64,000 bases of DNA from Acidicapsa ligni (lineage in GTDB: Bacteria > Acidobacteriota > Terriglobia > Terriglobales > Acidobacteriaceae). Shown piece after piece: positions 7,650 to 15,492 of the stretch (position 1 is its first letter; every line of letters starts with the position of its first letter). The notes below the pieces were generated by a model, which did no database searches, was not told where the DNA came from, and was given only the letters and a program-made list of their open reading frames with translations. Position numbers and translations under genes: made by a program. The stretch lies in NCBI RefSeq assembly GCF_025685655.1, contig NZ_JAGSYG010000003.1, positions 62,001-126,000 on the forward strand, in the 5' to 3' direction.

Positions 7650-9593
7650 ATGAATATCCTATTCGGAATATGGCGTTCCAACGGCTCAGCAATCCGCCGG
7701 GAAGAACTGGAGTCGATGGCAGAGCACACGCGACGGTTTGCTCCTGACGGTGAATGGATGCAGATCACCCCCGAGCTCGGTTTCGGAGTCCAGGCCCAGT
7801 ATACCCATGCGCGCTCAAGGCTTGAGGTACAGCCAAATCGGGATGAGGCGGGGAATGTGATTATCTACGACGGTCGTCTAGACAATTATCGTGACCTTGC
7901 CAGGGAGTTTCATCTTCAAGCAGAGGTAACACCTGACTCCGAGATCATCCTGCGATCCTATGAGCGTTGGGGTCAAGACTGCTTCGTACGCCTGATTGGG
8001 GATTGGGCTCTGATCTTGTGGGACTCTCGAATGCGCACACTTTATCTGGCGCGCGACCATGCTGGCACCCGGACACTCCACTATTCTCGCGATGCCACTG
8101 GGACTATTACCTGGGCGACATTTCTTGATTCCTATCTAAACACTTCGGCTCTCAATGCACTCGATCCCGTGTACATAGCAAGCTACCTCGCGCTGCTGCC
8201 ATCTCATGGCAGTACCCCCTATCGCGATGTACGAGTTGTCTTGCCGGGACACTTTATGACAGCGACCAAGAGCGGGATTAAGACAGAACAGTTTTGGCTG
8301 CCAAACACAGAGGAGTTTGGCGCAAAGAGCTCGATAGAAGACTACAAGATGGAGTTCCTTCATTTGCTCGAACAATCCGTCGAGCGTCGCACCCTACCGG
8401 GCGCGCCGGCGCTAATTCAACTCAGCGGTGGCATGGACTCGACTTCTATTGTTTGTGTGGCTGACCGCCTGCGTCGTCGCCACTCTGGCTCACAGGGTCC
8501 AACCGAGACCCTCTCCTACTTCAACGATTCGGAACCCACGTGGAACGAGCGTCCGTACTTTACTTTGGTTGAACGTAGACTTGGCCGAGCGGGAATTCAC
8601 ATCGATGCATCCCGTTTCAGAACCTCCTTCAACCGGCCCTCCGGCGTTGGCTCACGCTACCTTTATCCAGGCATCGATGAGAGCACAGTCAGAAATGATA
8701 TAGAGCTCTATTCAGTCACACATGCGAACGGTCATCGAGCAATTATCTCGGGAATTGGAGGCGACGAATTTACAGGTGGATTGGCGAATCCAGAAGCGGA
8801 GATCGCAGGGCTTCTTTCAAAGGGACGAATTTTCCAGGGATTTCAGAGGATGATTGCATGGTGCCTTGATCGAAGAATCTCGGCTTGCGAACTTTCAAAG
8901 CGCACAGGATCATATTGGATTCGGCACATATTTAGGCGTTCATCTCAGCAGTCAACTACGCTCGTCCCATGGCTCACGGAGACTGCGCGGCACCACTGTC
9001 TCAGTGCACTAGCCGAGCGCCCTATAGTTCGTTTCATGCCATTTGTGAGAAGTCTAAGAGCATGTGATTTCAACGAGACTTGGTGGTCGACCCTCAGAAC
9101 ACAACCACACCTCAAGCCGAGCGAAGTTTATCGTTACGAATACCGGTACCCCTACCTAGATCGCGACCTTCTTGCATTCTTATTGCGGTTGCCAGAGGAT
9201 GAACTGGCTCGCCCTGGCAGACGCAGGTTCCTTATGCGTTCGGCGCTGAAGGGAATCGTCCCCGAAGAGATCTTGGAACGTCGCCGAAAAGCCTTTTTGC
9301 TGTCGAGTCCCCTTTCGAACATAAGAGACCTGACTCCATTCATAGCGGGTGCAATTGAGAAGTCCTTGCTTGGAGCCGAAGGTTATGTAGATACTTCGGA
9401 ACTCAAGACCGCGCTCGAAAACATCGTAACCGGCAATGAAATCCTCTATTGGGGCCCCCTCTTGCGATTTGTTACGTTGGAGACTTGGCTACAACATCGA
9501 GAGAACGTAACCAGAGAAGGCTCTAGTGCCAATGATTTTGTGAGCGCAACTGCGCCCATAACCGAGTTCCCGCATCATGGGCTCCGACAATGA
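7650..9593 (+). CDS. Lasso peptide macrolactam synthetase, asparagine-synthase-like (C)
   Basis: A 647-residue homologue of asparagine synthetase B, the class that adenylates the ring Asp/Glu side chain and forms the isopeptide bond with the core N-terminus. The N-terminal amidotransferase-like domain keeps its signature strands (YDGRLDNYRDLAREF and RLIGDWALILWD) but lacks the catalytic Cys at position 2 (it begins MNILFG), as in lasso cyclases that use no glutamine. The synthetase domain has the ATP pyrophosphatase loop SGGMDST at residues 259-265 and a downstream GIGGDEF loop. The start is preceded by GAGG. The precursor gene begins 40 bases after the stop, the reverse of the usual order in which the precursor is first. 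Confidence 0.9.
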   Translation: MNILFGIWRSNGSAIRREELESMAEHTRRFAPDGEWMQITPELGFGVQAQYTHARSRLEVQPNRDEAGNVIIYDGRLDNYRDLAREFHLQAEVTPDSEIILRSYERWGQDCFVRLIGDWALILWDSRMRTLYLARDHAGTRTLHYSRDATGTITWATFLDSYLNTSALNALDPVYIASYLALLPSHGSTPYRDVRVVLPGHFMTATKSGIKTEQFWLPNTEEFGAKSSIEDYKMEFLHLLEQSVERRTLPGAPALIQLSGGMDSTSIVCVADRLRRRHSGSQGPTETLSYFNDSEPTWNERPYFTLVERRLGRAGIHIDASRFRTSFNRPSGVGSRYLYPGIDESTVRNDIELYSVTHANGHRAIISGIGGDEFTGGLANPEAEIAGLLSKGRIFQGFQRMIAWCLDRRISACELSKRTGSYWIRHIFRRSSQQSTTLVPWLTETARHHCLSALAERPIVRFMPFVRSLRACDFNETWWSTLRTQPHLKPSEVYRYEYRYPYLDRDLLAFLLRLPEDELARPGRRRFLMRSALKGIVPEEILERRRKAFLLSSPLSNIRDLTPFIAGAIEKSLLGAEGYVDTSELKTALENIVTGNEILYWGPLLRFVTLETWLQHRENVTREGSSANDFVSATAPITEFPHHGLRQ

Positions 9594-9633
9594 GCAGATG
9601 ATGCGTGGAAAATCAAACCAAAGGAGAACTGCA

Positions 9634-9771
9634 ATGACAACTTACATCAAGCCTCAACTGCTCAACACGAAGAAAGCCTCAGCGATCATCATGGGATCGC
9701 CGAAGCCAATCGGCCACCTTGACAACCATGTTCCAGGCTCCTCTGTCTCGTCCTATCGCAGCGACGAGTAG
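9634..9771 (+). CDS. Lasso peptide precursor (A)
   Basis: A 45-residue peptide started by the ATG at 9634, seven bases after a perfect AAGGAG (9621-9626). A longer frame to 9577 overlaps the cyclase and lacks such a site. The leader has YIKPQL at residues 4-9, matching the YxxPxL motif bound by B1 proteins. The likely core begins at Ser22 (SPKPIGHLD), which puts Asp at core position 9, a known ring size, and leaves a 15-residue tail (NHVPGSSVSSYRSDE). Starting at Gly21 instead restores the canonical Tyr(-17)/Pro(-14) spacing but puts Asp at position 10, outside known ring sizes. The usual Thr at -2 is absent: it is Met with the Ser22 core, Ile with the Gly21 core. The tail has five serines, candidate targets for the operon kinase. 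It is the last gene of the operon and should be the most abundant product. Confidence 0.85.
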   Translation: MTTYIKPQLLNTKKASAIIMGSPKPIGHLDNHVPGSSVSSYRSDE

Positions 9772-9791
9772 TAGTAGTCCGGCTAGCAACG

Positions 9792-9826
9792 CTCTGACCG
9801 GTTGAAAGCACTTCGACCGGTCAGAG
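9792..9826 (+). terminator. Hairpin terminator of lasso operon
   Basis: CTCTGACCGGTTGAA, a five-base loop (AGCAC), then TTCGACCGGTCAGAG: a 15-bp stem with one G-U pair, 20 bases after the precursor stop. The downstream run is short (TCAATCTTTC), so termination strength is uncertain; the hairpin may also stabilise the precursor mRNA. It sits between the convergent lasso operon and the isopeptidase gene. Confidence 0.75.
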
Positions 9827-9905
9827 TCAATCTTTCAGGGTCCTAATCTAAGCACCCGTCGTGTTAGTCGACAGGGAGCCCGATTTTAGACATTACGATT
9901 CTTTG

Positions 9906-12224
9906 CTAATGTTTCCTAAGTCCCCCCCCGCTTTGGCCGACGAGAATGTCGTTGCGCAATTGTTCCCATCGTTTGTACTGGTCCGCTTCCTGAGGTGTCG
10001 GTGTTTCGTAGCCTTGCAACCAAAACCTAAACCAATCAATGTTTCTATGTAAGCTTGCGATGCGAGCCTGCGGATGTTCGGGCTGATGCTTTTCGTTGGG
10101 GTAATAATAGAATTCCACTGGTCTGTGGAGTCGGCTCAAACCGACTAGCAGTTCCTCGTGGATGGCCAGATTATCTGGAGGACGGTCTGGATCATTGTCT
10201 TGTTTCCCATATCCCATGACTTCGGTCAGAAGCGGTGTGTGAACTTTGTCCAGATTGAATGAGATTGAGTAGTCGAGCCAGTTTTTTAAAGTGTCGCCGT
10301 ACGGTGGACCGCCGTAGAGGCCTTCGTGCGCACGGAACTCAGTCTGGTTGTGACTCATCCAGTACTCACCCGTTGAGTAGAGTACATTATCCGTGGCCGA
10401 CGCGGCCCTAAAAGGAAATCGAGAATGGGCTAGGGCATATTCGACGTACCACCCTCCACGGCTGAACCCGACTAATCCAACTTTCTGCAGGTCGATCACT
10501 TGGCGTTGATCAAGCATCTCAATAGCGCTTTCGACTAAATCTTGCTTGAACGCGACTTCTGCTAAGGATCCTGGAAGCCCCTTTGGGTAATAGTTACTCT
10601 CCCAGTCAGTGATTCCTGGCCAAAATCTCATGAGGTAGAGAATCCCATCGTCCGCAAGAATACCTCGCGGCCATGAAGAAACGTGATCGATGCCGGAGTC
10701 GCATACAAATTGTCCGTGATAAAGAAGTGAGCCATTCTCGATCACTATTGGATAGCGGCGGCTGGAGTCGTAGTCGGGTGGCAGGAGAAGGAGACCTTTT
10801 GCTTTATATCCCGTCGAAGTCGTCCAAGTCACTACCTCCGATTTTGGCAGAAGAAACTTATCCATTTGTGGATCAAGCCTAGCAACGATCTTTGTTTCGT
10901 TCGTTGACGGATCAAACACGATGATTTCGGGAGATGTCCGAGCGTTTTCGTACTCAACTACGACGCGGTGGCCATCGGAGGTGAGAGCAGAATAGGGAGA
11001 CAAGTCATCGATCGGAATTTGCATCGATCTCTCGCGGATCCACTGCCCGTTGACGTTACGGAGCTGGGTTAGCCTGCCGTCTGCACTCCGCAGCAGAATG
11101 TGATCGGTGCCGGTCCATGCGATTGGCGGTTTTTCAGCTCTTTCGAGCACCTCCGTCACTGAGTTGGTCCGCATATCAATACTGAACATATGTGTGATGT
11201 GGTCGTTTAGGGATCCTTTTGTCACATCGGATGCCTCCCAGGTGCTTTGCGCTGGGGCCAGCGCCACCGCAAGAAACGATTTACTATCGGGAGCCCATGA
11301 AATGGATCGTACGAGCGGCGACTTTAGGGGTATGGAGGCTGACTTTGTGCTCAGGTCGTACAGGTAGCTGACAACAACGCCTTCGAGACCAGTGTTCCGC
11401 ATGTTATTGACGATAGGGCTGCTGCCCCAAATGCCGTCCTTGGGCACATCTGAAAAATTTTCGACGTTGTCGAGGACGAGATATAGGCCATCAGGGGAAA
11501 GATTAATATGTAGCGAGGCGTTTTCGGTAATGTCGCTAACGAGTCTTCCAGTCAGCGGAGAAACAAATTCCACCTTCTGAGCCACATGCCATTGGTTCTT
11601 ATCGCCACGCCGAAGTATAACTGCTATCCTTCTAGGGCGTTCGGAACGGGCTGTCGAGGCGAGGTCGACACGATAGCCCTTGTCACTGTCTTTATGTGCC
11701 TGCGACGAAGGCTGTCCACTGTGAGCAAGGCGAGCTGCGATTGCAATTGTTTCGCCAGTGGCGTCCATCGAATAATCAGTGATGTCGTTGTCTGCCTCCC
11801 AGATGATCTTCTCTGTTTTCGTTGCCAGCTCTAATCGAGCGAGGACAATCTTGCCGCTTCGACGTACCAAGAGCGAGAGACTCTTACCATCTGGCAACCA
11901 TCGGACAGCTGCGATTCGCTGACTGCTAGCCAAGGGAGAAAGATTGGTCGGTGAAGGGCCATCTATAGCCGTTACATACAGTTCTTCCTTGTTGTTGTTC
12001 GCTTGCACGTCCGGTACTTGCAGCACGTATGCCAACTTTGTGCCATCAGGGCTTATCTGCAGTGACGAACTATCCGTTACGTCACCTGCCGTTAGGTACC
12101 GCACCGCCGTGCATGCTTCTGGAGTCAACGGTTGCTTTGTCGCTGCTCTAAGCAACGACACCGAACACGATGTAAGCAGGACAACGACTATAGTCTTCTT
12201 CAAGAAACAGTAATGACGAACCAT
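9906..12224 (-). CDS. Exported S9 peptidase resembling lasso peptide isopeptidases (AtxE2 type)
   Basis: A 772-residue exported serine peptidase. The N-terminus has a signal sequence (KKTIVVVLLTSC) with a lipobox-like LTSC ending at Cys20, so it may be a lipoprotein. A beta-propeller with TolB-like repeats (LQISPDGTKLAYVLQV, HINLSPDGLYLVLD) precedes the alpha/beta hydrolase, with nucleophile Ser588 in GFSRGG and a likely catalytic His713 in NEKHQ; the Asp is probably in GYGKQDNDPD. Lasso isopeptidases such as AtxE2 are S9-family proteins with this build and hydrolyse the ring isopeptide bond, and they sit beside a TonB-dependent receptor, as here. Order, orientation and the convergent lasso operon support the role. 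A general dipeptidyl or acyl-aminoacyl peptidase cannot be excluded. The start is preceded by AGAGGAG. A C8 run lies near the 3' end. Confidence 0.78.
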   Translation of the reverse strand: MVRHYCFLKKTIVVVLLTSCSVSLLRAATKQPLTPEACTAVRYLTAGDVTDSSSLQISPDGTKLAYVLQVPDVQANNNKEELYVTAIDGPSPTNLSPLASSQRIAAVRWLPDGKSLSLLVRRSGKIVLARLELATKTEKIIWEADNDITDYSMDATGETIAIAARLAHSGQPSSQAHKDSDKGYRVDLASTARSERPRRIAVILRRGDKNQWHVAQKVEFVSPLTGRLVSDITENASLHINLSPDGLYLVLDNVENFSDVPKDGIWGSSPIVNNMRNTGLEGVVVSYLYDLSTKSASIPLKSPLVRSISWAPDSKSFLAVALAPAQSTWEASDVTKGSLNDHITHMFSIDMRTNSVTEVLERAEKPPIAWTGTDHILLRSADGRLTQLRNVNGQWIRERSMQIPIDDLSPYSALTSDGHRVVVEYENARTSPEIIVFDPSTNETKIVARLDPQMDKFLLPKSEVVTWTTSTGYKAKGLLLLPPDYDSSRRYPIVIENGSLLYHGQFVCDSGIDHVSSWPRGILADDGILYLMRFWPGITDWESNYYPKGLPGSLAEVAFKQDLVESAIEMLDQRQVIDLQKVGLVGFSRGGWYVEYALAHSRFPFRAASATDNVLYSTGEYWMSHNQTEFRAHEGLYGGPPYGDTLKNWLDYSISFNLDKVHTPLLTEVMGYGKQDNDPDRPPDNLAIHEELLVGLSRLHRPVEFYYYPNEKHQPEHPQARIASLHRNIDWFRFWLQGYETPTPQEADQYKRWEQLRNDILVGQSGGGLRKH

Positions 12225-12295
12225 ATCTCCTCTGTGAGGCTAGTTGACGCTCGGGAATTATGCTGGATAGGGAGTAAGAAGGAAGCTCGCTTCAA

Positions 12296-15200
12296 TCAAA
12301 AGGACAATCTCAATGCGAATTGCATCGAACGGGGTCCGCCCTGTTGGTATTGGGAGGCAACCGTGCCAAGACTCTGATTTAAGGTTTGGAGTGCCTCACC
12401 AAAGGTTGGATCGCCGAGGTACGGATCGATATAGCCAAAGTTTGGATGATTAGAAAGATTGAATGCTTCTCCTCGGAAATGGAGACGAGCACGCTCCGAT
12501 AATCGAAACTCTCGTGCTAGAGCGAAGTTGACTTGTGAGGCCCCAAATCCGCGGGCGAAATTCCGAGGCGCGTTACCGGGATCGGCTCCAGCCGGATACG
12601 CGAAAGCAGCGGGGTTTAATGCTCGCCCGCCTGGATACTGCTTGCTATGCAGGTAGATTGGTTGGTCGGGTACGAGGTTAAGGTTTGTAAAGTATTCACT
12701 GCCCGTCGCGGGATCTGTCGATAAATTGCCTTGGAGGGTAATCGGAAACGATGTGCGCGCGAGGAGTCGACCGTCCAAGCTCCACCCGTTCAATGCTGAT
12801 GAGACCAAGGCTGATGATTTTATCTTTGCTGGCTCCCAGGTAAAGCCCGCCTGAAGATTATTCCGGAGGTCGAAGTCAGAATTGCCGCGTGTAACCGGTA
12901 GGGCGCTGAAGTTGGAGCCGAAATCAATCGAGTGAGACCACGTATAGGAGACAATCGCGTTGATGCCGTGGCTAATACTTCGTTGAAACTTCGTTTGGAG
13001 GGCGTCGTAGTCTGAAGTCACGCTAAATGGGTAAAAGATACCTGATCCGAAAGACGGGTTTACCGTTGATAGATTTAGCTCTTGGCTTGCGTTTAATCTC
13101 CTACCGGCAGATCCTACATACGAGATGGTTGCAGAACTCCCTTTCCCCAGTTCCTGCTCGATACTTGCATTCCACTCCAATGTGTAGGGAAGCTGGAAAT
13201 GGGCTGGGAAAATCGTAAAATCGCTGTAAGGCGGGGCGACGGCAAATCCGATGTCCTGCTGTGAAGCAGTGAATGGTAATGGTGACGAGGGATAAATCCC
13301 CTCCGCGAAAGTTCCTAACCCTGAGAAGCCGCTATCAGCAATCTCGTTGTTAGTGTCAAAGAAAACACCGCCGCCTGTCCGAATTACCGTCATCCAATCT
13401 TCAGCACTATGGGCTTGCCACGCGAGCCCGAGTCTTGGCGCAAAGTTAAACCATGAGTTATGCCACATTGGCGTCCCAGCCGGGGCAAGCTCCAAGCTAC
13501 TCGGATCTGCCAGGCTGCCAGTTGCCGTGTATGGTTGCGGGCTCAAGGCGTTATGAGGTGGGGGGGCGAACTCCCAACGCAAGCCTGCGGACACACTCAG
13601 TTTCGAATTGAGCCGCCAGTCATCTTGTGCGAAGAGTGCGACCTGGTTGAAAACCGGTTCTGACCGGGCAAAGAGCAGGTACTCGGTTTCAGTTGCCACG
13701 TTGGATAAAACGCTTTGCGCACTTTCGAATACGCCGGCTGCCTCAATCGGGCTAAATGCTTGCAACGTTGTAAACGTTCTGAAATCGACTCCGAATTTCA
13801 AATGTTGTTTGGCCCGCGAGACCTCAAACGTATCTGTGAGGTTCCATTGATGCTGCTGAGCCAGTCCTGCGGGTATCTTCAAGACGCTTGACCCCGCGCT
13901 TGGGAAATAGAGATACATCTCGGGGGCCAAGTCCTGCCCCGTGGTGCCGCTTGTAATACCCATCGCCTTCCCGAGGTCGATTGGGGTCGCCCCACCGAAT
14001 GCATCAACTGTGCTAGTACTGCCAGAAAAGCTTCTACTATATCCGAGCCGAAATTGGTTTGTGACCGTGGGCGTCAACACGTAGGTAAGGCCGAGCGTGT
14101 ACGTCTGGATGTTCACTTGGCCTGTTGTGAGTGCAGACAAAGAACGTGATTGTGTGGAACTGGGGGTATCAGCAAAGCGGAAGAATCCCGATAAGGCAGA
14201 CGAGAAATTATGGTCTACACGAATACTGGTGGAATCGATTTTGCCGGGTACAGAATAGCCTTGGAAGAACTGGGCGAGACTTGGCGATTGCGCAGTTCCA
14301 TAGTCCACTCCGTTGGGGCTTGGCAATGGATAGGCGTTCAAGATCGGCTGCAGGGCAGCCGGAGCCTGCTCCCGCAGATACAGATCAGGAACGTATTGGA
14401 TCGAAGCTGCAACCGGTTCCGTCATCCTCAAGCCTTCGTATGACCCGAAAAAGAAGGTCTTGTTCAGTCCCTTATACACACTGGGAATCCAAATAGGTCC
14501 GCCCAATGTGCCGCCAAAGTCGTTCTGATGAAGCTCGTTTTTCGGCTCGCCTAAGCTGTCGTTGAACCAGTTGTTTGCGTCAAGAGATCCGTTTCTGAAG
14601 TAGTCGAAAGCGCTTCCGTGTAATGCATTGGTCCCTGAGCGAGTGACAAAGCTCAATTGGCCTCCCGGCGAACGACCATATTCGGCAGAGTAGGATGAAC
14701 TTTCGACGCGGAACTCTTGCAATGCATCAACAGAAAGCAAGCTTTGAGTGGTGCCCAATGCAGAAGTCGCGGCGACAGTGCCGGCGATCAAACCATTGCC
14801 AGCGCTGGCGCCTGCTGTCACATTCCCGGACACACCATCGACCATGTAGTAGTTGCTCTCTGTGCGTTGGCCGTTGATGCTAAAATCTCCGGTGTTCCCC
14901 GGTGACAAGGAGTTGTCCTGGGGGCTCTGTGTTGCTACTCCAGGAGTCATCGAAATCAGATCTTGAAAACTTCGCCCATTCAATGGAATGTTGGCTACGA
15001 ATTGTCGATCTATGACTGTACTCACAGCGCCATCAGTTGTATTGATATTGAGGCCGCCGCCATTGACCGTTACGGTTTGGTTTGCTGCTCCAACTTTCAA
15101 AACCAGCTGCAGATGCTTGTCGTCGCCCACATCTAGGAGGATGCCATTGACCGTGACGTCTGAGAACCCATCCTTGGAGACAGTGAGGGTATAGCGTCCA

Positions 15201-15445
15201 GGCTTCAGGAATGGAAAGTTAGCAGTGCCGGACTTGCCACTTACGGATCGTTGCTCCTGGTTGGTATCGCTATTGCGAAGGATCGCTGTTGCGCTTGAAA
15301 TAACAGCACCAGAAGGGTCCGCGACAGTAATCGAGAGACTTGCTGAACTCGCATCGGCAAACGCCGTCGATGAATGATTGCACAACAGCAACAGAAGGAG
15401 CATCCAGGATGCAATTTGGCGTGAAGATATTTCAAAATAAAGCAT
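12296..15445 (-). CDS. TonB-dependent receptor with N-terminal carboxypeptidase-regulatory-like domain (putative lasso peptide receptor)
   Basis: A 1049-residue outer-membrane receptor. It has a signal peptide, an Ig-like regulatory domain (SITVADPSGAVISSATAILRN, residues ~35-115), a plug (VIDRQFVANIPLNGRSFQDL, then NYYMVDG) and a long beta-barrel ending in the C-terminal aromatic signal (FALRLSF). This is the Oar-like receptor type that is abundant in Acidobacteriota and works without SusD. The start follows TAGGAG by five bases. It lies 71 bases upstream of the isopeptidase gene and 47 bases downstream of the sigma/anti-sigma fusion gene, all on one strand. Proteobacterial lasso loci of the astexin type have FecI-FecR-receptor-isopeptidase in the same order, which suggests import of the folded peptide followed by opening in the periplasm. 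The ligand is inferred. Confidence 0.88.
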   Translation of the reverse strand: MLYFEISSRQIASWMLLLLLLCNHSSTAFADASSASLSITVADPSGAVISSATAILRNSDTNQEQRSVSGKSGTANFPFLKPGRYTLTVSKDGFSDVTVNGILLDVGDDKHLQLVLKVGAANQTVTVNGGGLNINTTDGAVSTVIDRQFVANIPLNGRSFQDLISMTPGVATQSPQDNSLSPGNTGDFSINGQRTESNYYMVDGVSGNVTAGASAGNGLIAGTVAATSALGTTQSLLSVDALQEFRVESSSYSAEYGRSPGGQLSFVTRSGTNALHGSAFDYFRNGSLDANNWFNDSLGEPKNELHQNDFGGTLGGPIWIPSVYKGLNKTFFFGSYEGLRMTEPVAASIQYVPDLYLREQAPAALQPILNAYPLPSPNGVDYGTAQSPSLAQFFQGYSVPGKIDSTSIRVDHNFSSALSGFFRFADTPSSTQSRSLSALTTGQVNIQTYTLGLTYVLTPTVTNQFRLGYSRSFSGSTSTVDAFGGATPIDLGKAMGITSGTTGQDLAPEMYLYFPSAGSSVLKIPAGLAQQHQWNLTDTFEVSRAKQHLKFGVDFRTFTTLQAFSPIEAAGVFESAQSVLSNVATETEYLLFARSEPVFNQVALFAQDDWRLNSKLSVSAGLRWEFAPPPHNALSPQPYTATGSLADPSSLELAPAGTPMWHNSWFNFAPRLGLAWQAHSAEDWMTVIRTGGGVFFDTNNEIADSGFSGLGTFAEGIYPSSPLPFTASQQDIGFAVAPPYSDFTIFPAHFQLPYTLEWNASIEQELGKGSSATISYVGSAGRRLNASQELNLSTVNPSFGSGIFYPFSVTSDYDALQTKFQRSISHGINAIVSYTWSHSIDFGSNFSALPVTRGNSDFDLRNNLQAGFTWEPAKIKSSALVSSALNGWSLDGRLLARTSFPITLQGNLSTDPATGSEYFTNLNLVPDQPIYLHSKQYPGGRALNPAAFAYPAGADPGNAPRNFARGFGASQVNFALAREFRLSERARLHFRGEAFNLSNHPNFGYIDPYLGDPTFGEALQTLNQSLGTVASQYQQGGPRSMQFALRLSF

Positions 15446-15492
15446 GGGTCTCCTAAGGCCTCTTGGGCCGACATCAAGTTGATGAAGCTTTA

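Noticed and set aside
9577..9633. Longer lasso precursor starting inside the cyclase gene
   Set aside because: No ribosome site, and the added residues (MGSDNEQMMRGKSNQRRTA) are not leader-like; the ATG at 9634 follows a perfect AAGGAG.
9921..9928. C8 homopolymer near the isopeptidase 3' end as a phase-variation tract
   Set aside because: It lies close to the stop codon, so slippage would alter only the last few residues. A sequencing-length error there is also possible.
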